The notes under the pieces were generated by a model that worked only from the letters and a program-made list of their open reading frames with translations, was not told the DNA's origin and searched no databases. This document shows positions 24,411 to 32,473 of a stretch of 44,080 nt of DNA, piece by piece. Source of the stretch: DATGMP01 sp035293565 (GTDB lineage Bacteria; Pseudomonadota; Alphaproteobacteria; BOG-932; Roseiterribacteraceae); the NCBI GenBank assembly GCA_035293565.1, contig DATGMP010000078.1, forward strand, positions 1-44,080, read 5' to 3'. Position numbers and translations under genes: made by a program. Within the stretch, counting starts at the first letter, position 1; every line of letters starts with the position of its first letter.

Positions 24411-25363
24411 TCCGACCTCAATTGGCGACAGGAGAGGCCCGGTTGGCGATGGACGATCCGCCTCGTCACCGCATGACCGCCGCGGCAGGCGCGAGTGAGT
24501 TGCGCAACGACGCTCGCCTCGGCGCCACCCTCTCGCCACCCCATCTCCGCGAGGCATCCTCTATCGCCGCGGCGAAGCTCAGTCTCCGTCATATTCGACG
24601 GGTGTTCTCCCTTCGCGGCGGAGAGGCAATGGTGGCGCTGGACGATGTGTCGCTGGATGTCCGGCCGGGAGAGTTCGTTGCCATCCTGGGGCCGTCGGGA
24701 TGCGGAAAGTCGACGCTGCTGCAGATCATGGCCGGTCTCATGCCGGCGAGCGCCGGCGAGGTGAAGCTCGACGGTCACGCGGTTTTCGGTCCGCCGCCAA
24801 AGCTGATCTATCTCTTCCAGCAATATGCGAAATCGCTCTTCCCCTGGCGCTCGGTCGTGCGCAACGTCGAGTTCGCGCTCCAAAGCCGCGGCGTCCAACG
24901 GGCGGCGCGGCGCGGTCAGGCGCTTGAATATTTGAAGGTCGTCGGGCTCGACGGCTTCGCCGATCGCTATCCGTGGCAGCTTTCGGGCGGCATGCAGCAG
25001 CGCGTGGCGATCGCGCGTGCGCTTGCCGCCGAGCCCGAGGTGCTGCTGCTCGACGAGCCGTTCAGCGCCGTCGACGCGCTGACGCGCCTCGAGTTGCAGG
25101 CGCTCGTTCTCGATCTCTGGTCCAGGCGGAAGCTTACCGTCGTCCTGGTCACGCATGATGTGGACGAGGCCGTCTTCATGGCGGACCGCATCGTCATGCT
25201 GAGCGGGCGGCCCGCCAAGGTGACCAAGATGCGCGAGGTTGCGATTACCCGTCCCCGCGATCCCATCACCACGCGCGAGGATCCGGATTTCCTGGCGCTG
25301 CGGCACGATCTTATGGCGGAGTTGCTGGCGCGGCCGGGTGTGAACGAAGGCGGGCCTCTATGA
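24407..25363 (+). CDS. NitT/TauT-type ABC transporter ATP-binding protein with N-terminal extension
   Basis: ATPase of 318 residues. Walker A is GPSGCGKST at 95-103. The Q-loop region is YLFQQYAKSLFPW, the signature LSGGMQQR, Walker B VLLLDEPFSAVD and the H-loop VTHDVDEAV. About 55 residues precede the first conserved strand (SLRHIRRVF), longer than the usual family N-terminus. The ATG at 24407 overlaps the previous stop (ATGA), so it is probably used. An internal ATG (residue 15 or 23) would shorten the tail. It serves two permeases and one binding protein downstream. Confidence 0.91.
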   Translation: MIRPQLATGEARLAMDDPPRHRMTAAAGASELRNDARLGATLSPPHLREASSIAAAKLSLRHIRRVFSLRGGEAMVALDDVSLDVRPGEFVAILGPSGCGKSTLLQIMAGLMPASAGEVKLDGHAVFGPPPKLIYLFQQYAKSLFPWRSVVRNVEFALQSRGVQRAARRGQALEYLKVVGLDGFADRYPWQLSGGMQQRVAIARALAAEPEVLLLDEPFSAVDALTRLELQALVLDLWSRRKLTVVLVTHDVDEAVFMADRIVMLSGRPAKVTKMREVAITRPRDPITTREDPDFLALRHDLMAELLARPGVNEGGPL

Positions 25364-26115
25364 GCAGGCTCGGCCGCGCCGCCGTGAGCGCCTCTGGCCT
25401 CGCCGGCATGCTGGCGCTTTGGGAAACCGTCAGCGATACGGGCCTCGCCAACGCCGCACTGCTGCCGCCGCCCTCGACGACCTTGCGCGCCGCCTGGGCC
25501 ATCATTGCGTCGGGCCAAGTGCTCGCGCCGCTTGGCCAATCTCTGTCTCTTCTCGCCGCCGGCTACGCCTTGGCCTCTGTCCTCGGTATCGGACTGGGCC
25601 TGGCGATGGGCTGCAGCCGCAGCATCTACGGCCTGTTCGAGCCCTTGGTCGAGCTTCTGCGGCCGATCCCGAAGGCGGCGCTCGTCCCGCCTCTGTTCCT
25701 ATTCCTTGGGATCGGCACGACAACGATGGTGACGATCATCACCATCGGCTGCTTTTTCCCGGTGCTGATCAACACGGTGCAAGGCGTGCATGGCGTCGAC
25801 CCCGTGCTGCTCGACACGGCGCGCACCTTTCGCCGCTCGCGAGGCTTGACCATCCTCGAAGTGATCCTGCCGGCGGGGCTGCCGATGATCTTGACCGGAA
25901 TGCGCGTCAGCCTCGCCCTTGGGCTCATCCTGGTGGTGCTGGCGGAGATGCTTGCCGGCAGCGGCGGCATCGGCTTCCTCATCCTCGATATGCAGCGATC
26001 GTTCGACATCGTCGCCATGTTCGCTTGGCTGCTGATCATGGCTCTGCTCGGGCTGATTTTGAGCCTCGCCTTTGACATCCTCGAAACCCGGGCCGTGCCG
26101 TGGCGGGCGCATTGA
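25360..26115 (+). CDS. NitT/TauT-type ABC transporter permease (first)
   Basis: Inner-membrane permease of 251 residues with about six hydrophobic segments. The EAA loop is at about 160-180 (FRRSRGLTILEVILPAGLPM). The family stretch LVELLRPIPKAALVPPLFLFLGIG lies near 95-118. The ATG overlaps the ATPase stop. The gene is 26 bases before the binding-protein gene. A second, different permease follows the binding protein. Confidence 0.92.
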   Translation: MSRLGRAAVSASGLAGMLALWETVSDTGLANAALLPPPSTTLRAAWAIIASGQVLAPLGQSLSLLAAGYALASVLGIGLGLAMGCSRSIYGLFEPLVELLRPIPKAALVPPLFLFLGIGTTTMVTIITIGCFFPVLINTVQGVHGVDPVLLDTARTFRRSRGLTILEVILPAGLPMILTGMRVSLALGLILVVLAEMLAGSGGIGFLILDMQRSFDIVAMFAWLLIMALLGLILSLAFDILETRAVPWRAH

Positions 26116-26141
26116 CCATCCACCGCTTTTGGGAGCCGCCG

Positions 26142-27107
26142 ATGTATTTCCGCCGATCACGCCGTCTCTTGCTGCTCGCCGCCGCCCTCCTCGCCTGTCA
26201 CGGCGTTGCGCGGGCGGATGAGATGAAGACACTGCATGTCGGGATGATCCCGACCATCGATTTCGCGCCGTTTTATGCCGCCTTGACAAACGGCTATTTC
26301 ACCGAGGAAGGATTGAAGATCGATCTGACGCCAACGACCGGCGGGGCGGTCGGCATTCCCGCCGTGGTGAGCGGTGCGCTCGACATCGCCGCTGGCAATG
26401 TCGTCTCCACGATCCTCGCCGCGTCGCGCGGGCTCGATATCATCGCGATCGCTCCGGCCAGCAAGGTCCGAGCGAGCGATCCCGACCTCGCGGCTATTGT
26501 CGCGCTCACCGCTTCGACGCTCCATTCCGGCGCCGATCTCAACGGCAAGACGCTGGCGGTCAATACGCGCGCCAATGTCCTCTGGCTCTATGGCCGCGCC
26601 TGGGTCCGCAAGACGGGGGGCGATCCGGACAAGGTCACGATCAAGGAAGTACCCTTTCCCCAAATGCTCGACGCGCTGAAAGGCCATCAGGTCGATGCGG
26701 CCTTCATGGTGAGCCCGTTCCTCAATGCGGCGCTCGCCGACCCGGCCTTTCAGCGCATCGGCGAGCCTTATCAGCAGGTGCAGCCCGACGTCGATGTCGG
26801 CCAGTACGAAGCAACCAACGCCTTCGTCCGCGAGCACCCCAAGGAGACCGCCGCCTTCCTGCGCGCCTTGCGCAAGGGCGCCGTTTGGTTCAACGCCAAC
26901 CGCCGAACCCCGGCGCTGGCCGACATCGTCGCCGGCTACAGCCACTTGTCCGCCGGGCTCGTGGCAAAGATCGACCTCCCCGAGGCGCCTATGACGATCG
27001 ATCCGGCCCAGATCGGAAAGACGATCGACTTGATGCGGCAGGAAGGGTTGCTGAAGGCGCCGATGGATCCGATGAAGATCGTCTACACGCCCGCGACGCG
27101 GCCATGA
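26142..27107 (+). CDS. NitT/TauT-type ABC transporter substrate-binding protein
   Basis: Periplasmic binding protein of 321 residues. The Sec signal peptide has RRSRR at residues 4-8, a Leu/Ala core and cleavage after ARA near 24. The mature start, TLHVGMIPTIDFAPFYAALTNGYF, is typical of the NMT1/THI5-like group. GGGAG precedes the ATG at 26142 by 6 bases; upstream in-frame codons overlap the permease gene. The stop overlaps the next ATG (ATGA). The ligand is unknown; members of this group bind sulfonates, pyrimidine precursors or aromatic acids. Confidence 0.91.
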   Translation: MYFRRSRRLLLLAAALLACHGVARADEMKTLHVGMIPTIDFAPFYAALTNGYFTEEGLKIDLTPTTGGAVGIPAVVSGALDIAAGNVVSTILAASRGLDIIAIAPASKVRASDPDLAAIVALTASTLHSGADLNGKTLAVNTRANVLWLYGRAWVRKTGGDPDKVTIKEVPFPQMLDALKGHQVDAAFMVSPFLNAALADPAFQRIGEPYQQVQPDVDVGQYEATNAFVREHPKETAAFLRALRKGAVWFNANRRTPALADIVAGYSHLSAGLVAKIDLPEAPMTIDPAQIGKTIDLMRQEGLLKAPMDPMKIVYTPATRP

Positions 27108-27982
27108 TCGACAAGGAGACCGCCGCTCTGCCGAACGAAGCCGACGGTACGAGAGCGTCGCCCGCAACAGCGGCGGTGGGTGCTCCCAAGGCACGTTCCC
27201 GTCGTATGACGGCGCTCGCGGAGACCCGGATTTCAGGATTTGTCTTGGTGCTGGCGTTGCTCGCTCTCTGGGAAGTCTCGGCGCGCCTTCACTGGACCAG
27301 CAGCACCAATTGGCCTCCCTTCAGCGCGGTGGTGCATGCAGCCCTGCTCGGCATCGGCTCTCACGAATTGTTGGCGCCCCTTGCCGGCACGCTCGCTCGC
27401 ATGCTCGCCGGGTTCGCCATTGGGAGCTTCCTCGGGATGGTCGCCGGTCTGCTGCTGGGAGCATCGCCCCTTGCCGCACGCGCGTTCAACCCGCTCATCG
27501 AGGTCCTGCGGCCGATCCCGCTCCCGGCGATCGTTCCGCCCTTGATCCTGTTTCTCGGCGTCGGCGATGGGCTGAAGATCTTCGTGACCGCGGTCGGAAC
27601 CTTCTTCCCGGTGCTCGTCAACACCTTCGGCGGCACGCGCGACATCAACTCCACCTTGCTGCAGACCGCCGCGACCTTCCGCGTCGGCCGCGTCGCGACG
27701 CTGGCCCATGTGATACTACCGGCCTCGTTGCCTGCGATCCTCTCGGGCTTGCGCGTCGGCCTCGGTCTTGCGCTGGTCGTGACGATAACAGCTGAGATGA
27801 TCGCAGGCGCCGGCGGCCTTGGCTATTTCCTCGTGCAGACGCAATATGCGATGCGGCCGGCGGAGATGTATGCGGCGGTGCTTTGCTTGGCAGCGACAGG
27901 CTATCTCCTGAACCGCGGCTTCCTTGCCATCGAGGCGAGACTCATCGTCTGGCACGGCTCAGGACATCGCCAATCGAGGTGA
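27104..27982 (+). CDS. NitT/TauT-type ABC transporter permease (second)
   Basis: Inner-membrane permease of 292 residues. A hydrophilic N-terminal ~38 residues is followed by about six hydrophobic segments. The stretch IEVLRPIPLPAIVPPLILFL and the EAA loop TAATFRVGRVATLAHVILPA are intact. It starts inside the binding-protein stop (ATGA). It is distinct from the first permease, so the channel is probably a heterodimer rather than the homodimer usual in this family. It is the last gene of the operon that begins with the amidase. Confidence 0.91.
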   Translation: MIDKETAALPNEADGTRASPATAAVGAPKARSRRMTALAETRISGFVLVLALLALWEVSARLHWTSSTNWPPFSAVVHAALLGIGSHELLAPLAGTLARMLAGFAIGSFLGMVAGLLLGASPLAARAFNPLIEVLRPIPLPAIVPPLILFLGVGDGLKIFVTAVGTFFPVLVNTFGGTRDINSTLLQTAATFRVGRVATLAHVILPASLPAILSGLRVGLGLALVVTITAEMIAGAGGLGYFLVQTQYAMRPAEMYAAVLCLAATGYLLNRGFLAIEARLIVWHGSGHRQSR

Positions 27983-28001
27983 TCGCGGCGCTCCTCGGGG
28001 T

Positions 28002-28040
28002 GGTCGGGACAGAACGCCAAACCGCGGCCGCCTCCCGACC
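28002..28040. terminator. inverted repeat between convergent operons
   Basis: ggtcggga (28002-28009) pairs with tcccgacc (28033-28040) across 23 bases, in the 63-base space between two convergent operons. There is no T-run on either strand, so a role as a bidirectional end signal is only suggested by its position. Confidence 0.35.
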
Positions 28041-28045
28041 GCGCA

Positions 28046-28561
28046 CTACATGGCGGGAGCCGGCATAATGTGCCCGCATGCCGAACAGGTACGCGCGGCT
28101 TCGCTGTCGAAAAAGCGCCGATAGGCCTTCGACACCGGGTCGGCGGCATAGTCGGAGACCTCGAAGGTTTCCTCATGGAGGAAATGGTCGCACTCGGGAC
28201 AATACCAGTGAAACTTGTCGATCTCGCCCGCGCGCCGGCCGCGCTCGATCACGAACAGGAGAGCATCCGGCGGGAAGCGCGGCGAATGCGGCACGCCACC
28301 CGGCGTGAAGATGGTTGATCCCTCGGGGAGAACGGCAATGTCTTCCCTGCCGTCCGGCTGGCGGTAGTGAAGATTCATCGTCCCCTTGATCATATACATG
28401 ACCTCGTCGGCGGGGTTGAGGTGGAATTCGCTGCGATATTCGCGGCCGCGGGCGACGAAGGCGATCGAGCCGGGCGCTTGCCAGAGCACCGAGACGCGCT
28501 GTCCTGTTTCAATGAGGCGCCGGCCCCGCTCGTGCAGGTCGGCAATTGGCATTTGGATCAT
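28046..28561 (-). CDS. 3-hydroxyanthranilate 3,4-dioxygenase
   Basis: Cupin-fold ring-cleaving dioxygenase of 171 residues. The iron site H47, E53 and H92 matches the bacterial enzyme. The second, rubredoxin-like metal site is complete (C121, C124 in WYCPECDH; C159, C162 in CSACGH). The active-site Arg and Glu are present as R43 and E106. The second substrate-carboxylate Arg seems shifted by one position (R95, HSPRFP, where I recall HSPQRP). The known enzyme opens 3-hydroxyanthranilate to 2-amino-3-carboxymuconate semialdehyde in tryptophan and 2-nitrobenzoate breakdown. It lies 15 bases after the RidA-family gene, at the end of the minus-strand operon. The family is confident; the exact substrate may be a related aminophenol acid. 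Confidence 0.87.
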   Translation of the reverse strand: MIQMPIADLHERGRRLIETGQRVSVLWQAPGSIAFVARGREYRSEFHLNPADEVMYMIKGTMNLHYRQPDGREDIAVLPEGSTIFTPGGVPHSPRFPPDALLFVIERGRRAGEIDKFHWYCPECDHFLHEETFEVSDYAADPVSKAYRRFFDSEAARTCSACGHIMPAPAM

Positions 28562-28576
28562 CGGTCGTTTCCCCGC

Positions 28577-28981
28577 TCAGCCGAAATAGACGACAGCGTC
28601 GACCTCGACATTGACGCCCTTGCGGTGTGGTGTGCCGCCGATGCAAGTGCGCGTCACCTTCTCGCCGGCCATGAACTCGCGGAAGGTCTCGTTGAAAGCC
28701 GGGAAGTCCGCGACGTCGCGCAGACACACCCGCATGTTGACAATCTGCGCCAATGTTCCGCCGCCAGCCTCGAGGACGGAGAGCAGGTTTTTCAGCACCT
28801 GCTTCGTCTGCTCCCGAATGTCGGTGGAGACGACCTCCTTGGTCGTAGGGTCGAGCGGTCCCTGCCCGGAGATATAGAGAAAGTCGCCGGCGCGGATCGC
28901 CTGCGCCAGCGGCGACGGTGCGCTCTTGTCGGTGAAGCCGGTGACCGGCGCCGTGTTGGTTTGGACGATGACCTTCGGCAT
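28577..28981 (-). CDS. RidA-family deaminase (possible 2-aminomuconate deaminase)
   Basis: A 134-residue YjgF/RidA-fold protein. It shows AIRAGDFLYISGQGPLD (about 28-44), DIREQTKQVLKNL, and the active-site stretch RTCIGG with its Arg. The C-terminus is VEVDAVVYFG. RidA proteins hydrolyse enamines and imines, and 2-aminomuconate deaminase of 2-aminophenol and 2-nitrobenzoate pathways belongs here. The position directly upstream of a 3-hydroxyanthranilate dioxygenase favours that role. I chose the ATG at 28981 after GGAGGG. It differs clearly from the RutC-like protein at 18582. Confidence 0.87.
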   Translation of the reverse strand: MPKVIVQTNTAPVTGFTDKSAPSPLAQAIRAGDFLYISGQGPLDPTTKEVVSTDIREQTKQVLKNLLSVLEAGGGTLAQIVNMRVCLRDVADFPAFNETFREFMAGEKVTRTCIGGTPHRKGVNVEVDAVVYFG

Positions 28982-29090
28982 TCGCAATCCCTCCGCTCTG
29001 ATCACTGCTTTTGTCGGAATAGTGATTGATTTCGCCAGCCGCGCCAAGGGAGTCGTCTTTGCTCATCCGAGCCGCGATGCAGGATCTCCG

Positions 29091-29801
29091 TCACAATGCA
29101 AGATAGCGGGCATGGAGTTCCTCGCTCGCCGCCACTTCCCTCATGGCGCCCGAAAAGCGGATGCTGCCGCGCTCGATGATATAGGCGCGATCGCTGATCT
29201 GATTGGCGAAACGCATATTCTGTTCGGACAGCAGGATCGCCAGTCCCTCGCGCCGCAGATTGCGGATCATCGTCGCCATCTCCTCGACGATAACGGGCGC
29301 GAGTCCCTCCGATGGCTCGTCCAACAAGATGAGATCGGGATCGCCTTGCAGCGTCCGCGCGATCGTCAACATCTGCTGCTCACCGCCGCTCATATGTCCG
29401 CCCAGGCGGTCGAGCATTCCGGCGAGATTTGGAAATACCTCGAGGATTCGCTCCAACGGCCAGCGTGGCGCCCTGCCCCTGTAGCGACGGCCGACCTCCA
29501 GGTTTTCGCGTACGGTGAGCTCGCGGAAGATCCGACGCTCCTCGGGCACGTAGCCGATGCCGATACGACATATCCTGAAGGGCGGCAGTGCGGAGATTTC
29601 CTGGCCGAGAAACCGCACGGAGCCGGTCTTCTCGCGCACCAACCCGATAATGCTCTTCAGCAGAGTGGACTTGCCGGCGCCATTGCGGCCGAGAAGCGCC
29701 ACCGTCTCGCCGCGGCCAACGACGAGGTCGACATTGTCGAGGATCCGAGCGCGCCCATAGCGGCTGCAGAGCCGGGAAATCTGGAGAAGCGGGACGTCCA
29801 C
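29091..29801 (-). CDS. LivF-type ABC transporter ATP-binding protein
   Basis: ATPase of 236 residues with Walker A GRNGAGKST (about 38-46), IGYVPEERRIFRELTVRENL, signature MSGGEQQM, Walker B LILLDEPSEGLAP and the LSEQN H-loop variant typical of LivF. It starts with GTG at 29801, 14 bases after the LivG-type gene. It is part of the second Liv-type transporter, followed after 109 bases by the RidA-family gene. Confidence 0.92.
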   Translation of the reverse strand: MDVPLLQISRLCSRYGRARILDNVDLVVGRGETVALLGRNGAGKSTLLKSIIGLVREKTGSVRFLGQEISALPPFRICRIGIGYVPEERRIFRELTVRENLEVGRRYRGRAPRWPLERILEVFPNLAGMLDRLGGHMSGGEQQMLTIARTLQGDPDLILLDEPSEGLAPVIVEEMATMIRNLRREGLAILLSEQNMRFANQISDRAYIIERGSIRFSGAMREVAASEELHARYLAL

Positions 29802-29815
29802 CCGGGCCTAACCTT

Positions 29816-30583
29816 TCAAAGGGAATGTGAATGCACCTCTGTCGCGGCCGCGCCCAGATAGATCTCTTGGACGTGCCGGTTCGATCGAATGTCGCAAGGA
29901 GGCCCGACCGCAACGATGCTGCCACGGTTGAGCACGACAATATGATCAGCGCGTGACAACACGGTATCGATATCGTGTTCGGTGAAGAGGACGCCGATCT
30001 TTCGCTCCCGACTGAGGCGCGACACAAGCGCCATCAGATCCGAACGCTCGGCCGGCGCCATGCCGGCTGTAGGCTCGTCCATCAGCAGAAGGCACGGCTC
30101 GTTGGCCAGCGCAATTGCGAGTTCCAGGCGTTTGAGATCGCTATAGGCGAGCACGCCGCATGGACGGTCACCCTGCTCCGCCATTCCGACCGAGGCGAGC
30201 AGGTGATCGGCCTCGGCGCGGTAGAGCGTGCGGGCAGCCTGCCATAGCGTTTGAACACGCCCGCCGTGGGAAATCAGGGCCATCTGTACGTTTTCGCGAA
30301 CCGTCATCGACGAGGCGGTCGCGGTGATCTGGAACGTCCGTCCCACGCCCATCTGAAAGATCTGCTCCGGCGACCGGCCGACAATATTGCGGCCCCCGAG
30401 AAGAACCTCGCCCGCGCTCGGATGGCATTGGCCATTGATGGCGTTGAAGCAGGTGCTCTTGCCGGCGCCGTTCGGACCAATGATGGCGACGATCTGGCCC
30501 GCCGCCACATCGAAGCTGACCTTGTCCACCGCCTGCACTGCCCCATAGCGAACACTCAGGCCGCGGACGAGGAGCAAGCTCAT
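29816..30583 (-). CDS. LivG-type ABC transporter ATP-binding protein
   Basis: ATPase of 255 residues. Walker A is GPNGAGKST (about 36-44), GVGRTFQITATASSM follows, the signature-equivalent is AYSDLKRLELAIAL, and Walker B is LLLMDEPTAGMAPAE. The ATG overlaps the stop of the fused permease gene (ATGA). It pairs with the LivF-type protein downstream. Confidence 0.92.
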   Translation of the reverse strand: MSLLLVRGLSVRYGAVQAVDKVSFDVAAGQIVAIIGPNGAGKSTCFNAINGQCHPSAGEVLLGGRNIVGRSPEQIFQMGVGRTFQITATASSMTVRENVQMALISHGGRVQTLWQAARTLYRAEADHLLASVGMAEQGDRPCGVLAYSDLKRLELAIALANEPCLLLMDEPTAGMAPAERSDLMALVSRLSRERKIGVLFTEHDIDTVLSRADHIVVLNRGSIVAVGPPCDIRSNRHVQEIYLGAAATEVHSHSL

Positions 30584-32430
30584 GGCTCATCACCACGGCG
30601 CCAAAGGCCGCCAACCGAGCCGACGATCCCCTTTGGAAAGACGAGGGCGATAAGGACGATCAGGATGCCGAGCACAAGCCGCCAGCTATCGGTGTAACGC
30701 AGGATTTCAGTCTTCAGGGCGAAAAAGCCGAGCGCCCCGACAATGGCGCCCGCAATGGCCTCGACGCCACCGAACAGCACCATGACCAAGCCGTCGATCG
30801 AACGCTCCACGCTGATCGCCGCGGGAAACACGCTGCCCTCGGCAAAGGTGAAGAGTCCGCCGGCGATGCCCGCGAAGAGACCGGCCAGGGCAAAGACGAA
30901 CCATTGCTGGCGCCGCACATGAATGCCGATCGCGGCAGCCCGCGCCGGCGAATCGCGGCCGACGCGAACAGCATACATGAAAGGTGTATGCAGCAATCCG
31001 GCCAGAACCCCGACCCCGACGGCACTGACGGCAAGGACGACATAGTAGAAACCGATCCGCCCGCCAGCCACATCGGGCCACAGCCCGACGATGCCATTGT
31101 CGCCGCCGGTGAGGCTGTACCATTGAAACACCACGGACCAGACGATCTGGGCGAAGGCCAAAGTCAGCATCGCGAAATAGACGCCCGAGACGCGCACGCA
31201 CAGCCAGCCGAAAATGAGAGCGGCGAACCCGCCCGCAACGGGGGACAGCGCCAGGGCCGGCCAGAATGACAGGCCCCCGTAATGCACGCTGAGCGCCACG
31301 GCATACGCACCAATGCCAAAATAGCAGGCGTGACCGAACGAGACCAAGCCGCCGGGCCCCAAGATGAGGAACAGGCTGCTGGCAAACAGCGCGACGATCA
31401 GCATGTCGACGAGAATGCCGAGGCCGTAGACGCCGAGCACCGTCGGCGCCGCGGCGAGAGCCACCAAGATGGCAAACGCGGTCGCTGCCAGAGCGGGGCG
31501 GATTGGACGCAATGGCGGCTCTTTCGCAAATTCGTGAGAGCGGGTCATGGGCTCCGCCCTTCCGAGCAGTCCCCATGGCCTCACCGCCAGCACGATCGCC
31601 ATGACGAGGAAGGTGAGGACCAGCGTCAAGTGCGGGAAAAAGGCCACCCCGAAGGCCTGGATCTCGCCGATCAGAATGGCGGCGAGTAGCGCGCCGACAA
31701 TGCTGCCCATGCCGCCGATGACGACGACCACAAAGGCTTCGACGATAGCGTTGGCGCCCATACCCAGATTCACGGCGGTCCGCTCAAGCTGGACGGCGCC
31801 CGCCAATCCTGCGAGGAACGCGCCAAGCGTGAAGACGCCGGTGAACAGCCAGGCTTGATTGACCCCAAGCGCGCCCACCATGTCACGGTCCTGGGTCGCC
31901 GCCCGAATCAGGACGCCCCAGCGAGTCCTGCGGAGAAGAAACCACAGCAGTGCCAGCATGACCGGCGCAAGCAGGATGACATAGATGTCGTATATCGGGG
32001 ATCTCTGGCCGAACAGATCGATCCCCCCGCGCAAGCCGCGGACGCGGGGTGCCAGAAGATCCTGCGGTCCATAGATCAATAGCAGAAGATCGTCGATCAT
32101 CAACGCGACACCGAAGGTCGCGAGGAGCTGAAACAGCTCCGGCACGTGATAGAGGCGCCGCAATAGCAGCATTTCCACCGCGAGCCCTATCGCTGCAACG
32201 ACCAGCGCTGCGGCCACCACGCACATCCAATAGGTCGTGGCGCTGCCCTGGGCGAAGCGATCGACCAGCGAGAATGCCACATAGGCGCCGATCATATAGA
32301 ACGCGCCATGGGCAAAATTGACGATCCGCGTCACGCCGAACACGACGGAGAGCCCGACCGACACGAGGAATAGAATTGCGGCGGAACTCAGTCCGTTGAG
32401 AAGCAGCGCAAGGACTTGGCCCACGGTCAC
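30580..32430 (-). CDS. fused LivH-LivM double permease
   Basis: A single 616-residue membrane protein in which residues ~1-292 are a LivH-type permease (VTRIVNFAHGAFYMIGAYVA near 33-52) and residues ~310-600 a LivM-type permease (LGPGGLVSFGHACYFGIGAYA near 357-377). A hydrophilic linker of about 20 residues (GRAEPMTRSHEFAKEPPLRP) joins them. Most bacteria encode these as two genes, as at 14093 and 14959 in this window. The frame has no interruption and each half keeps its EAA-like loop. It starts with GTG at 32430 after AGGAGA. Confidence 0.93.
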   Translation of the reverse strand: MTVGQVLALLLNGLSSAAILFLVSVGLSVVFGVTRIVNFAHGAFYMIGAYVAFSLVDRFAQGSATTYWMCVVAAALVVAAIGLAVEMLLLRRLYHVPELFQLLATFGVALMIDDLLLLIYGPQDLLAPRVRGLRGGIDLFGQRSPIYDIYVILLAPVMLALLWFLLRRTRWGVLIRAATQDRDMVGALGVNQAWLFTGVFTLGAFLAGLAGAVQLERTAVNLGMGANAIVEAFVVVVIGGMGSIVGALLAAILIGEIQAFGVAFFPHLTLVLTFLVMAIVLAVRPWGLLGRAEPMTRSHEFAKEPPLRPIRPALAATAFAILVALAAAPTVLGVYGLGILVDMLIVALFASSLFLILGPGGLVSFGHACYFGIGAYAVALSVHYGGLSFWPALALSPVAGGFAALIFGWLCVRVSGVYFAMLTLAFAQIVWSVVFQWYSLTGGDNGIVGLWPDVAGGRIGFYYVVLAVSAVGVGVLAGLLHTPFMYAVRVGRDSPARAAAIGIHVRRQQWFVFALAGLFAGIAGGLFTFAEGSVFPAAISVERSIDGLVMVLFGGVEAIAGAIVGALGFFALKTEILRYTDSWRLVLGILIVLIALVFPKGIVGSVGGLWRRGDEP

Positions 32431-32473
32431 GGCGTCTCCTTCGCCCGCTAGCGTCGCTCCTAACGCGCCTCCA

